Assembly: GCA_902728285.1 (NCBI GenBank) | Contig: CACVBU010001120.1 | Location: 62,001 to 126,000, forward strand | DNA: 64,000 nt | Direction of reading: 5' to 3' | From: Clytia hemisphaerica | Taxonomy: Eukaryota > Cnidaria > Hydrozoa > Leptothecata > Clytiidae | Shown here: positions 25,901 through 37,056 of the stretch, one piece after another | How positions within the stretch are numbered: the stretch's first letter is position 1 | How the letters are laid out: every line of letters starts with the position of its first letter | Made by a program: the position numbers and the translations under genes | Notes under the pieces: generated by a model | Seen by the model: only the letters and a program-made list of their open reading frames with translations | Told to the model about the DNA's origin: nothing | The model's database searches: none

Positions 25901-27055
25901 AATTTGGTAAGAATGTCTCAAATATCTCCTTTCAATTTTACCACTGCATTTTCCCGGAGATTTGATCTGATTTTGGACAAGCGAATTTCCCCAGAGACAA
26001 ATCAATAATTCTCGACGGCCGAGCCACGGTCAACTAAAATTTGGTAAGAATGTCTCAAATATCTCCTTTCAATTTTACCACCGCATTTTCCCGGAGATTT
26101 GATATGATTTTGGACGAGTGAATTTCCCCAGAGACAAATGAATAATTCTCGACGGCCGAGCCACGGTCAACTAAAATTTGGTAAGAATGTCTCAAATATC
26201 TCCTTTCAATTTTACCACTGCATTTTCCCGGAGATTTGATCTGATTTTGGACAAGCGAATTTCCCCAGAGACAAATCAATAATTCTCGACGGCCGAGCCA
26301 CGGTCAACTAAAATCTGGTGTGTCTGTGTGTCCTTAATGTTTTGCATATTTATTTCATGTTTTTATTAGGGAGAATAGACTTATGGAAAAAATAGTCATA
26401 TTTTTTTGAATTTTATCTCCCTAATATTTTTTCAAAATCGATTTCCAATATTTAGGAGATAAATCTTGTCAAACTCAAAGTATAATTCTGGTTGACCACC
26501 GCATATTCGCCTGTGTACTGGACATAGCATGGTGTGATATTTCGGGACATTTGCGATCGTTATCCTAAAACAGCTATGTAATTTGTAAAATATCAGTGGA
26601 TGAAATTGATGGACCCCTCAAAGTGTTCGAAATTATGTAAAGTTTTGGATTTTTTGAGGTTTCGAAGTTTGTTGAATATAATATGTTTCAGAGTTACATC
26701 AATGAGGATATTTTGTAAATGAAGTATTTTGTGGAGCATGTAAAAATATTTTATTTTAATCGGCTTTTGGAAAAGTCCCAAGGCCAAGAGAGTTAAAAGT
26801 GAGAATATGTCGAGTCTATGTGAAAAAATTGAAAATGAAAATAAGAAAGGAACCTTCTGTGCCCCTTGAGGTGGAGTATGCACAATATTTGCATATTTAT
26901 TTGCTTCGGGTGATTTTGAAGGGAAGTAGAATTTTATTTTCATACTATGACCGTTAAACGTAATCCAAATCATCCTTACCAACAAGAGAAATTGCACGGA
27001 CAAAAAGACATTGATGTAACATCACCAGAACGCACATTGCCTTGGTGTTCACCAT
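7917..27055 (-). CDS. Single-pass membrane protein with C-terminal PDZ-ligand-like ESLI (nine exons, 279 aa)
   Basis: Unrecognised protein. Coding exons, in gene order: 26980-27055, 11925-12231, 11572-11631, 11380-11469, 11011-11050, 10026-10111, 9778-9825, 8341-8420, 7917-7969. They total 840 nt, and every junction keeps phase without a stop. Exon 1 encodes a signal peptide (residues 1 to about 23, MVNTK then a hydrophobic stretch). Residues 24-97 are a short, polar, His-rich ectodomain with one NAS sequon at residue 51. Residues 99-122 are a membrane helix (AWLVYTSAVPTVVIFVVCVI and on). The cytoplasmic part is basic after the helix (KKKKSK, KDDKNRKR) and acidic near the end (EYDEND). It ends in NWEESLI, a class I PDZ-ligand pattern resembling the EERLI end of Crumbs. 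The fifth exon has a weak donor (GTCTAA) and is the least certain. Intron 1 is 14.7 kb and holds the satellite arrays. Confidence 0.72.
8560..8690 (+). repeat. Dispersed repeat, partner copy at 43.8-43.93 kb
   Basis: Blocks such as ACAGAGGAT, TATTGAGC.GTCTAGGAGTC and TTTTTGGAYYAAGTGYGTTA recur in the same order on the minus strand at about 43,780-43,930, inside a NUP133 intron. The open frame 8598-8927 (109 codons) lies across this repeat and is not treated as a gene. Confidence 0.5.
9198..9292. repeat. Minisatellite of CTTCGTCGGGGAAAA
   Basis: Four imperfect copies of a 15-bp unit, bordered by an inverted pair ATCGGGGAAAAC / GTTTTCCCCGAT. It lies in an intron of the membrane-protein gene. 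Confidence 0.8.
12485..12592 (-). other. Possible alternative terminal exon or exon relic
   Basis: Just downstream (minus strand) of the satellite array, a pyrimidine-rich tract and AG at about 12,590 open a frame. Using the second AG gives NFILPGVILVGYWMMWYFIK, then a polar tail ending SSLLR and a stop. The first AG gives a different 36-codon frame. Both would be in phase with exon 1 of the surrounding gene. The membrane-like frame is interrupted by a TGA if read from the first AG. It could be a cryptic exon, a decayed exon of another gene, or chance. Confidence 0.25.
12600..14750. repeat. Satellite array 1: 137-bp monomer, about 15 copies
   Basis: Head-to-tail monomers with landmarks TTGGTTGACGGTGGCTCGGG, CCGGGGAAATTCGGTGGTCC and CTCCGGGAAAATGCGGTGGT. 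Adjacent landmarks at 13,091, 13,228 and 13,365 give a 137-bp period. Monomers at the left edge (12,600-12,900) are divergent. Copies from about 14,030 on carry many 1-5-base deletions. The open frames here (14,026-14,752) are repeat translations. The array lies in intron 1 of the membrane-protein gene. Confidence 0.95.
14751..15440. repeat. Satellite family B, about 124-bp monomer
   Basis: Five or six diverged copies marked by TAAGAATCAAATCAATAACT, CCTTTCGGTAATTAG and TTACAAAGTAAACAAGG. A single further piece lies at 15,655-15,770. The same family in the same orientation forms the array at 63,515-64,000. Confidence 0.9.
15441..16245. repeat. Satellite family C, about 105-bp monomer
   Basis: Repeats with CTAGTAACGGCTCGAATTTC, CTACACACACCAAAACGACG and CCGGGTGTATACTCGGCGCC. 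They include a roughly 335-bp higher-order duplication (15,445-15,640 compared with 15,777-15,970) that carries a family B fragment. The array abuts satellite array 2 directly at about 16,240. The open frames at 15,716-16,341 are repeat translations. Confidence 0.9.
16246..26330. repeat. Satellite array 2: same 137-bp monomer, inverted, about 73 copies
   Basis: This is the reverse complement of the array 1 monomer: CCACCGCATTTTCCCGGAGA, CAAGCGAATTTCCCCAGAGA, GACGGCCGAGCCACGGTCAA. The landmark at 18,901 recurs at 19,038 (137 bp); 138-bp variants carry TCTTCAAAT. From about 18,400 to 26,300 the copies are almost identical, with small shared variants (CAGCTAAAA, GACGAGCG, TCAACTATCAACT) that hint at higher-order blocks. 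From 17,045 to 18,370 the copies are riddled with short deletions. No gene is present inside. Confidence 0.97.
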
Positions 27056-28642
27056 GTTGAAATGAGCGCTCCGTTCTCCAAAAAACAAGCTTGGCAATCA
27101 GGTATGCGTGGATTCTTTTGAAAGTAGGAAATGCTGCAAGACTGGATAATCAAACCAGGAGCATCTCTTTCTTTGTGTCTTTTCAGCTTTCAGTGATTGT
27201 TTTGAAGTTTTGAAGGATTTCAAGTGTTTCTCTGAAATGGAAAGAAAGTTATAGGAACGATCAATAATTGAAGATGGCCATATGTTCTCGCCATGATAGG
27301 ATTATTTAAGACCACTGGGAGCCAAAAGTTCAACATTTTTAGATTAAGTTTTCAGTTATTCGCCGCAACAATAAGGCTTAACGGATGCTGACTCTAAAAA
27401 CGTGCATGAATTGGTGTGCGGGGTAAGTATTTCCCCCCAAATTGAAAACCAGACCTCTTTCTGCAAGATTTGTTGCGTAGTTTGGAAATTTGTTTTTAGG
27501 TGAAAGTTCAGTCAAAAGGGATCACGAAAAATGAGTAGCTTCCTCCTCAATATCAAATGACTTCTTCATCAATTCGCAAGCATAAAACTTTAGTCTGATT
27601 TTTTCAAGTAATCTCTTTCATGACAATTTTTGATTTCTTCAGAAGTATTTTCCAAAAGAACAGACAGTCGAATTACCGTAGCTGGTTAAAATATCGCTAA
27701 ACGAAAACTTTGATTGAAAAAGGTTGATTTTACAATCAAAGATGGCAGTGAGGCCACTCAACCGCATACTGTGTTTCAATACGAAAAAATATCAAACCAT
27801 AGGACTTCTCATAAAGATTCAAATATGGCCGCGACGAATCAAAACAAACGTTGAAGTGAATCGAAATATTTCTCCATAGGAATTCCAAGGTGCTTCACAG
27901 TATAAGACGTCTCGTAGGTTATGGTTCGAATCAAAACTCTATACTAGTAAGAAGTGTTTGTTTGACACGAAATGGAATTTTTCAGTTTTTTTTCAGTGGG
28001 AGAAAGGTTTACAAGGAATAATGGAATGAGTTTTCCCAACACCTTCCGTCTCATAAATCGAATGAGAGATGTGAGAAATTTTTTATAAAAGCGTATTCTG
28101 TTTACTTCTCTGATGCGACCTTGAAAGAAATCATTCGGAAAAATATTGATAAAAACAAACAAAAAGCTAACTAAAGCTCAACCATGACCGATAATCTTCA
28201 TTTATAATTTTGAGTGTTCGAAAAAAGAACAAAAACAATGCCAAAACCACAATATAAACAAACGAATAAGCTGAACTCAGACGGTTACATTAAATTGCTT
28301 ATGAACGTATATTTCCTTCCGAACGTTCAAAAATCACAAACAAAAACAAATATAAAGCTGCAGTTAGATGCGAAAAAGATGGAAAGCTGTAATAAATCAA
28401 AATGATAGAAGGAACGTTAAGGAATAGCTAATTCATTAAATATTTCCCTACTTTTTACAACACAGGGATTAGCACTTCATAATGCGAAACACTCCATAAA
28501 CAAAACTTTCGATAAACTCGAAAGCACGTATCCGATTTAATGCACTACCTTAATCGCTGTATAAAAAGTGAAAAATACTGCATGACGGGTAATCTTTGAA
28601 AAAAACAAATAAATTCAGCTAGTCAGCTGGAATTAATCGAAT

Positions 28643-28900
28643 ACACGCTTTTTTTTATAAGAATACACTTTATAAGACCGTCCATGATGAAATAAGCCAA
28701 AAAATTAAGAATATGGTAAGAAAATCACCATCATGGAATTTAGCTGAACCTAAGAATGCCATTTTTAAAGCATGTTAAATCTAGGTTAAATTTCGATCTT
28801 AACCTAAGAATACCGTAAAAATATTTTAGGATGATTTTCGCCAAAAAGAAAAAGATAAGAATATCCATGATGAAATGAAAAATGATTAAAAAAAGCGTGT
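28643..28900. mobile_element. MITE with ACACGCTTTTTT termini
   Basis: ACACGCTTTTTTTTATAAGA at left and AAAAAAGCGTGT at right form short inverted ends. The interior repeats TAAGAAT and CATGATGAAAT motifs in both directions. Relatives with TACACG/CGTGTA ends lie at 37,800-38,158 and 39,838-40,233. Boundaries are approximate. Confidence 0.55.
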
Positions 28901-30859
28901 GAGTCATATCAAGATAAACACGACGAAATGTTAATAAAGAGCTGCATTTTGAAGAGAGTTACCTCCGAAAAGAATAGGGCGATAATTAAGCTATCGACTG
29001 TTTTTAGCATTTCATTTAACATATGTATGCTATCCTAAAGAAATTTAGTCTGATCATCTCCCTGATAAAAATAAATAGATTTTGAAAAGATAATCTCATA
29101 ACATGACATTTCTGATTGATGTGGTTTTTCATTTTGAGGTTTGTCCGTACTTAACCTCCAGAGAGTTGTCCAAATCAACATATGGCTCCTTCATCAACTT
29201 GATTCTGTTTTGCATGAAACTGCCTTTTTCATTTACATCTGCCTGGAAATTTTACGACTGATTAAAGTACACATCTGTCTCAGAGAAACTGACCCTGGGA
29301 TCAACAGTATTTAATTTGGTGAAAACATTGCATTGTTGTTGCAAAAAAGGTAAAATTGTTTTTCGTATAAACAGTCCAACTGAGAACATGTGTAGGGTTT
29401 CCGATGATTTTATCTCTGTAAAAGGTTTATTATCCGAAAATTCAATGAAGTTCCGATTGCCCTAAGTGAGACGAAATGCTGTACTTCAACGAAAGCGAAT
29501 TTTTTTAAAGGCTACACAAACACGTACGCAATCACAAGCGATCCATTTCGACTGCGGTCGCAACATATAGTATAGTGACTAACTTTATTCTGCTCCTTTT
29601 TAAGTAGCAAATGTCATAATGAGTGGACCAAAAAACCCAATGCTTATAATTTTCAATAACAAGAGTATAATGAAACAATCCTGTAGCAACCATCCGAGAA
29701 AAAAAATTTCGTCCTATGATTTTTGATTCGTAATATAGAAGAGACACAGAACAAGCTTTTTTACACTGTGTTTGACAACGATGAAAGCGATAAACAAACA
29801 GGAGATTTCAACTGACAAACAAAATAGAAAATAGTTTTCGTCAAACAAGAGAAATGTTATCGGATTCACAAAGTAAACCCTGAAAAGTAGTTATCGGTAA
29901 CCTTAAATTTGTGGCTTAAATAGTTGTGCATTGATACTGTGGATGACTATATTTCTATAAAATATCAGAAATCAGAAATTAATAAAGTTATCAAAAATCT
30001 TGTTAATTAATATAGACTAGACGGCTTGTTAGAGCCTTCTTTGTTCAATTTTGCCTTCTGAACAGTAAGTAAATATAAAAAGTTTGATTGTGGAAAACAA
30101 TATCGCCTAGAAACGAACGCGGAGTAGAAACAATTACGCTATATTCCTCCATACGAGCAGTTGGGCAAAGTAACTATGAAAACTCCAGACTTAACCCAGT
30201 CTATAGGAAAAACATACAAACGAAGTCCCAATCTAAAAGGTTCCACATGAGCGTTCCTATCGTTGCACCATCTCATATGTGGAAATCAAAAAGTGGCTTA
30301 ACGAAGGCAATTAAGTGATGAGCATCTGTAATACCTGCCTATTTAATTAGTGTCATTAATAGCGTGTTTTCTATACCCAGCTATTTTGTTTTACAACGAC
30401 CCATTTTCAAAGGTTTTGTGATATCTCGACATGACGGCTGTATACTTCTCCCTCACGCCACATTCTTTTGGGGATCAGAAATATTTCCATACAAAACACT
30501 GTTTAAGATGTTTGGGCAATCGAGGCTTCGTTTTGATTATCTCGGTCATCAAGTTAATGAAATCAAGGAAAGATAAGATTGACAGATATCGCCCTGGTAA
30601 TTATCAAAAAATATTGTATTATCTTTTAAGTAAAGACTCGGTTTAAAAAAATCGAATTGAACGTGTGTAATGTGCTATTTATAAAACATAGTTAGCCCAA
30701 ATTTTATACTGGCCACAGTGTCTAAAAGCCAAAACATGTTAATCGAGACAGGAAACCTATAAGACCAACTAACTGTAATTGGTTCGAACGAAATTCGAAC
30801 AGTCAAAATATTTTACTCTCTTGCAATGAAAATAAATTCCCTTGATAAACCACCGATAA

Positions 30860-31019
30860 TTATAGACGATATCGGCTTAACATGAAAACTCAGATTTGAT
30901 CCCCGAGAATTCCCCACAATGAAAAAAAGTTCGCAGTGAAATATTTTCCGCGCAAAGCATTGTGGGGAATTCTCGGGGATCAAATCTGAGTTTTCATGTT
31001 AAGCCGATATCGTCTATAA
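30860..31019. repeat. Perfect 62-bp inverted repeat with 36-nt loop
   Basis: Arm 30,860-30,921 is the exact reverse complement of 30,958-31,019. A transcript would fold into a 62-bp perfect hairpin with an AT-rich loop. No target duplication is clear and the arms are non-coding. It could be a small fold-back element or a hairpin-RNA source. Confidence 0.9.
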
Positions 31020-32825
31020 CTGTAACATGGTACATAAAAGCCCCTCTAGCTCCTTTAACCAATGAAGTTAATGTGGAATGATGATTTTGAATTTAAACAG
31101 TCCTGGATTATCCGAAAATTGGCGTTAAAACATACAGATTTCTTAAATTTCTTTGATCCATCCAACAATCAAATCATTCATATAAAGCTCGCTAAACCAT
31201 ACAAATTAGCTTGGTTTTTGACATTTCCAAGGCTCAATTTGAGCGAAATTAAAAAAAATAGCTCCAATAATTCAAATTTCCAATAGATGGGTCAAATCAT
31301 ACTAAAGGTTACAAGGTCAATCTTTCCTCCACCTTATTCTAACGTCGGTCAAATAATTATTCAACAATCTTAAAAAACACAAATTCATTGTTTGTTCAAC
31401 GAACTTAGTGCGCTGTCGGAAAGGATTAAGTTCTAAATAAATCCTTAGCTGCTTAGATGTTGGTTTCTTGATAGGTAGGATAAAAGGTACAAAGGCGTAA
31501 AGAAAGGACTGGCCTCTCTTTCAGCCGAAATATCAAAAACAAGTATCGGTCATATCTAATTCGATTGTTTAAAAAATTCAAAACTTGTGGCAACACCTGG
31601 CCGTTAAGGGTGATTCCCCAATTATGAATATAAAAAAATCACTCAAATTAGATAAGATGTCCTTTCCAGTTTATTATGCTCTAAACATCAGCTAATAAAT
31701 CAAAGCCAAGAAGCAAAAATACTAACCAAGAATGAAAGAGTCCAGCAAACACATTTATTTTAATGTTGCTCTGCATGAGCGCCTGAGACATGAAGAGACT
31801 GATAGGAAAATCTCATCTGAGAGAGAGAGGGGAGAAAATAATCTTGTCGATTAGATTAAAATTCTACCTTAACAGCTTTAGTTTCATATTGCGCTTTAAA
31901 AACTATCCTATTATCAGTGTAAAAAACTTGATCCTATAATAAGCTAAGCTTCTCCCTAATCAAGATCCTTGAGTTTATATAAATCAACAAGTCCCGCTGT
32001 GTTAATGACGAGGAAAGAAGGAAATCTCTGTCAAAGTCAAATATCCTTTGGCAAACATATGTTCTTGAAGTTAAATTTACAAGGTAGTTTTTTGTGTAAG
32101 TGTAAGCATTGATACACCCCTGTTTCAAAATATACCCCTGTATGACAGTGGTGGCGATAAAACGTATGGGAATTTACACCTCACGGAGAAAGGTAAGGTT
32201 AACCAAACAAAAGAATACTGAGGTGAGACTGTCAAAGAAGGGGTGCAAGAAAAAGTCGCGATTCAAGCGTCTTGGTTGTGTAATTACAAATTATGAGGGA
32301 CCCGGTTTTAATAGTCTACACAAGTTGGACCGTTTCACATAAAGAAGATGCAAAAAAGACATTATTTCAAAGACTTTCAAAATAAAACATATACCTTTTT
32401 GTTCGTACTCAAAATTTGTGTTGCATGCATGGACAATCCTTGTTTTCTTCACCCTTTGTTTCCGGCAGCCATCACCACATCTTCGATTGATCGAAAACCT
32501 GAAATTCAATTCTTTTATATATACTATTGTTCCCCAAAACACGCGACCAAGTGTTCAGCCAGGAAGGTAAAGAAAAATTCGATTGTCATGATGAGTTTGG
32601 TGCAGTATTCATATTATGACTGATTGAATTTTTCCCGAAAACCATCCGACAAAAAATGTTATTCACCTTCTAAGAGAATTGTGATTTTGACAAAGCTGAG
32701 TCCAGCACTTGACAAAGTCACCATTGTGAAAGACAAAAATTCCAATGAGCGGAAAAGCTACCTGGAACTTAAAATATACGTAATAAAGATCGAGAAACTA
32801 ACAGGTTTGCAATATACCTTTTCAT

Positions 32826-33009
32826 AAATTACGTCACGAACATCACTTGCCTCGTATTCAAACAATTACCATGGTGTCCCTTGAGACATTAAAAATAATT
32901 TTTTATGAATAGAAAGTAGTTTTAACAATATCCGCCGGCAGTTAATCACCTTGGTTTTAATTTAGGTGTATTAATTAAGGCAAGTGGTGTTCGTGACGTA
33001 ATTTATGAA
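32826..33009. mobile_element. MITE with TTTCATAAATTACGTCACGA termini
   Basis: The first and last 33 bp are inverted repeats (TTTCATAAATTACGTCACGA and its complement). The interior includes TGTCCCTTGAGACATTAAAA. A decayed relative lies at about 61,030-61,185 inside the large transposon. Confidence 0.7.
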
Positions 33010-33461
33010 ATGTTCTATACCCTATTTACAAATGAAAAAATTTCCATTACCAATCCACCTGTTTAAATTTCCAAAAATATTTAAAGCCTCAGAATTGAGA
33101 ACTCCAATATACTGCCTGGCCACTTGATCAAGGTGAATATTACTTTTTTTTTGCCTAACAGATGGCTGTTTGTGTCCAGCGGTCGGCACGAAGAGGGAAC
33201 AAAACATCACGTGACTATGAAGCGCCAAAAGAACAATAATAAATTCATGTATGGTAAGGGAAGAAGTTTGATAGTTGCTACCACTATAATACATTAATAA
33301 CTTAAAAACATAACCATATACATCAGTAACCTCGCTGAGAATCGGTTTTTACATAACTTTATCCTCTATAAACTTCTATGAAAGCAGGGGTATACTTAAG
33401 AACTTAAGGGTATACTTAATTTTCGAATATTACGTTTTTTGTCTTACAGATGGTCGTTTGT

Positions 33462-33605
33462 ATCCAGCGGTCGGCACGAGGAGGAAACAAGAATTCCCCA
33501 CCGTTTCTTATGCTGGACCTTTTCTCAAAGCATGAACTTGGCAGTGTTTGAAGCACTATAAGCTAGACCACTGTGGCAGTTCTGCTATGTTGCTTGACTA
33601 TCTCA
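33462..33605 (+). repeat. 144-bp conserved core repeat, copy A
   Basis: It starts TTTGTATCCAGCGGTCGGCA and ends TGCTATGTTGCTTGAC. Three other copies (34,470, 38,526 and 39,450) are about 97% identical across this core while their flanks differ. TCCAGC and GCTGGA near the start could pair. It continues into a less conserved tail ending near 33,720 (GTCCGAGGCTCGACTG). A partial start is also at 33,176-33,210. Confidence 0.8.
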
Positions 33606-33774
33606 GTGATTTTTGGAGTGTGGTATATTTTGAGTTGTTTAATCACTTGTGGTCGTCAATTAAAGTATACATGCTCTTTATAAGAATCAGTAAATTTTGT
33701 CCGAGGCTCGACTGCAACTTTTTCGAATGGTTGGAGCCCAGGTTTTCGGGCTCCAAACATTCCAGTTTTCGATG

Positions 33775-34070
33775 CCACGTTGAAGGTTTTATTTTTACAT
33801 AAGTGTTCCCGATTCATATCAGACACATATATTTCATATCAGGACGGTGTCTGCCTATTGTTACATTATGCTGATATAAGCAAAAAATGTTTTTCTTTTC
33901 CTCTTTTTGACCATTTTAATCCACATCCATGTAGGCTTCTGCACATAGCGAAAAAAGTTTCTTATATCTATAGAGGTTTGCGAATGAAACTAACATTCGT
34001 GTCAATCCAATGTGAAAAAGCTAGTGAATTAAAAATGATGAGTAAAGAAACGATATCACTCTTATTTAAA
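33775..34070 (+). repeat. Repeat R1 (TAAGTGTTCCCGTTTCATAT), uninterrupted copy
   Basis: A roughly 290-bp repeat also seen at 37,755-38,355 (interrupted by an insertion) and reversed at 39,150-39,220 and 41,390-41,585. It serves as the empty-site reference for the insertion at 37,800-38,158. The open frame 33,780-34,076 falls within it and is not supported as a gene. Confidence 0.75.
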
Positions 34071-34469
34071 GAATAAACGTGTAAACTTTCGAAGCTTTTG
34101 CATTAGAAAAAATCGAATTTGTGTCAATACACATGAAAGGCTTGATCGTCAAAGTGAAACTCACCAAGAAACGGAATGTAATATCCCGACTTTTGACGAG
34201 GTGCTCGCCACCCTTAGAGAGACGTCCCCCTCAAAAAAATTCAAATTTTAGTCCAAATTTCAAGCATTAATGACCCTTTGAGTGGGTCGATTTTTGATTT
34301 TCGTAATTTTGGATCCCTTATAGTTATAGAGACTCAATTGCTTTTTGCACCCTTTAAAAGATTTTGAGGATGTGAAGGGACCCGCTTAGGGACTGCTTAC
34401 ACATTCCTATTTTACCAAATCCCCCACTGGGACATATCTTTGGCAATATTATTTCTGTATCGTAAAGGT

Positions 34470-34612
34470 GGTTTTGTATCCAGCGGTCGGCACGAGGAGG
34501 AAACAAGAATTCCCCACCGTTTCTTATGCTGGACCTTTTCTCAAAGCATGAACTTGGCAGTGTTTGAAGCACTATAAGCTAAACCACTATGGCAGTTCTG
34601 CTATGTTGCTTG
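34470..34612 (+). repeat. 144-bp conserved core repeat, copy B
   Basis: It differs from copy A at only a few bases (AAACCACTATGG near its end). The minus-strand open frame across it is incidental. Confidence 0.8.
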
Positions 34613-34676
34613 AAGATCTTAGTGATTTTGGAGGATAGTATATTTTGTGCTGTTAAGGGAATAGCGCTATACTTAT

Positions 34677-35434
34677 ACAGTCAGGTACTATTGCAAACTA
34701 GGAGAAATGCGTGTATTTCGCTTAAATAGGATGATTTATCCTAAATAAGATAAAATCGATAGCTTAGTTAGGAGAAATAGCAGAAAAAGTTGATTTTCTG
34801 AACAAATTCAGAGATCCGCGTCAAGCTTTGCATAAATTTAAGAAATTTGGAGCCAGTATAGTATGCTTGTGAAGTCTGATCCATCAGTCAGCGTGCGTTC
34901 AGAAGTTATTCAACTTTTGACAAACTTCAGATTTTATGCATCAAATTCTCTTAGTAAAAACTTTGCTCTTAACGATGTTTTGAAGAAATAGAAACTTAGA
35001 TATAAATAAACTTATCCTATTGTAGTAGACACATTTGCGCAATTTGTGTTTGTGTGGTTTGTGTCAAGGAGAATGAACACTTTCTCGTCCTTCGACACTT
35101 TTCATTCACGCTCATATTTTTCATACGGCAAAGCGTGTAACAAAAGCATTATTTCTCCTAATTAATTTGTATATTTTATCCAAAATAGGATAAATGTTTA
35201 ATATTTTTTCACTCCGCGCTGATAAGAAGCTAACATTTGGCCTAACATGATCTTCTTCATGAGTATAATTGATTCAGAAAGTTAAAAAGACGCGGATCTC
35301 TGAAGTTGTTCAGAAAATCAACTTTTTCTTCTATTTCTCCTAACTAAGCTATCGATTTTATCTTATTTAGGATAATTCATCCTATTTAAGCGAAATACCC
35401 GCATTTCTCCTAATTTGCAATAGTACTCGACTGT
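34677..35434. mobile_element. Non-autonomous transposon with about 155-bp inverted repeats
   Basis: The ends ACAGTCAGGTACTATTGCAA and (complement) ACAGTCGAGTACTATTGCAA start inverted repeats that run to about 34,834 and from about 35,280, with few mismatches. TAT stands outside both ends. The 758-bp element holds no long reading frame. Confidence 0.8.
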
Positions 35435-36699
35435 TATAGTAGGGGTCGGAGTTGCTGGTACTTCCATGGTATACTCTGAAATACATGCTGATGTCAGCCC
35501 GAAAGCTGATTGGCTTAACCGACAGTTTTACGTAGTTTGAGAGTATAGCTAAAACTTTGTTATGTTTTCAACAGTAAACGAAAGTAGGGAGGTTAAGTAT
35601 CAATGATAAATCAACGCGACGAACGGACGGGTTTTGACCCGCAACCTGCAGTAAACATGTGGACCTACATTTTCTAGAATCCAGGCTAAAACAGCTCAAG
35701 AACGAAAAACTGTGAAAATCTTCGTTGTTGAACAAAGAAGATATAACATCTACTTTGCTACCCTTACCATCTTGCAGAGAAAAGGTCCGTTCGTCGCGTA
35801 GATTTATCTTTGATACTTAACCTCACTAGTGAATGAAGACAAAATGTAAACAAAAAGATTGCAAAGAAGTTTTCGAATAAATTCACAATAGAATGTCTTC
35901 ATTTAAAAATAGAAACACTCGATTTCTTTCATTCAAAAGAAAAAGACATTCTTTTTTTCTTTCAGTTTTATGTAAGTCTTTTTGTGTTGTTGTTGAACAT
36001 TATAGTAAATTATATTCACTTTTTTGAATATATTTTTTGGAATAAAGTCACTTTTGGTTTTTGTTATGATCCAGCACTCCTAAATACTCCTCCGTATGGG
36101 TGTTTGTGCCAATGCTAGATCAGCATTTCATAAATATACCATGCGTCGTTCCCTTTAATCACTTGTGGTTGTCACTTAAAAGTATTACCTTTTTTTGTAA
36201 GAATCAGTAAGTTTTGTCCGAGGCTTGGCTGTTTTTTACATTTTTGTGGACTTATTTGTTCTGGAAATGTGTTTATACGCTCTCTTCATCGACTTGTTTG
36301 CTGATGAAAATCTGTTGAAATCACCTTTTCATAGTTTTTTCTGAAACTAATTAATGTATTTCAAAAGGGAAAAATAAAGAGTAACTTACTTTGCACTTGT
36401 TTTAGGATTCCTTCAAACTTGAAAGAGCTTTAAAACAATAATATTTTCTCCATTTAGTCATGGGTAGTGTTCTATTCATCCTCTAGGCTATACTCTAAAA
36501 CACCCGTGTGTCACAGATAATCTCACGATTATCGTAGCGTAGCGTAGTTCTCTACGGAAATGAATTTTGAAATTAGCCGTAGATATTGGGTTTGTGTACA
36601 GACAAGTCACAGACCCGCTGTGATCCTAGGCTGCTGGCATCCACTAACGGATTCGTGCTCCTATACCACCTGTGGTTTTGTAGAGGTCAGCGATTCAGA

Positions 36700-36930
36700 C
36701 TACTGTGACCCCAGCCACACTAGAACATTAAGCAAAAATTTCGTCTCCCGGTGGGAAAATACCCTTGAATTTCATCCCCACTCCAAATTCCATGTTTAAA
36801 AATTGTGCTCCAAAACCATTCCAACAGCACTTTTTAACCTTGGAACAATAAAACTTCTATCCCCATTAAAATTTCAATAAGAAGTTATATCCCCACTGAG
36901 GAAAAAAAGTTCCATCGGGACTATGAGACT
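36700..36930. repeat. TCCCCACT/CCCCATT-spaced repeat
   Basis: CCCCACT, CCCCATT and CCGGTGGGAAA motifs recur every 30-60 bp, as they do in reverse at 53,330-53,610. No gene is evident. The open frame 36,560-36,799 has no recognised motif. Confidence 0.4.
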
Positions 36931-37056
36931 GGAGTGTTTTAAAATACAAGTTCTTACAAAGAATGAAATAAGTTTAGAGGTCCGGAGCCAGACCCCCGGG
37001 ATGGGGAGGTTTGCGAGATGGCGGGTATGCCCGAGTTAACGAAAATCAAGCCTTAA

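Larger units (their letters stand above)
27056..32817. other. Intergenic region upstream of the membrane-protein gene
   Basis: This stretch contains the unmarked promoter of the minus-strand gene starting at 27,055. I saw no exon with matching splice borders and coding character on either strand. The short open frames (27,944-28,162, 29,532-29,747, 30,088-30,646, 31,062-31,286, 31,934-32,827) show no recognisable motif. One MITE and one perfect hairpin are listed separately. Confidence 0.5.

Noticed and set aside
12600-26330. CRISPR-like regular repeats
   Set aside because: The whole 137-bp unit repeats without unique spacers, monomers are contiguous, and the setting is an animal gene intron. 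This is satellite DNA.
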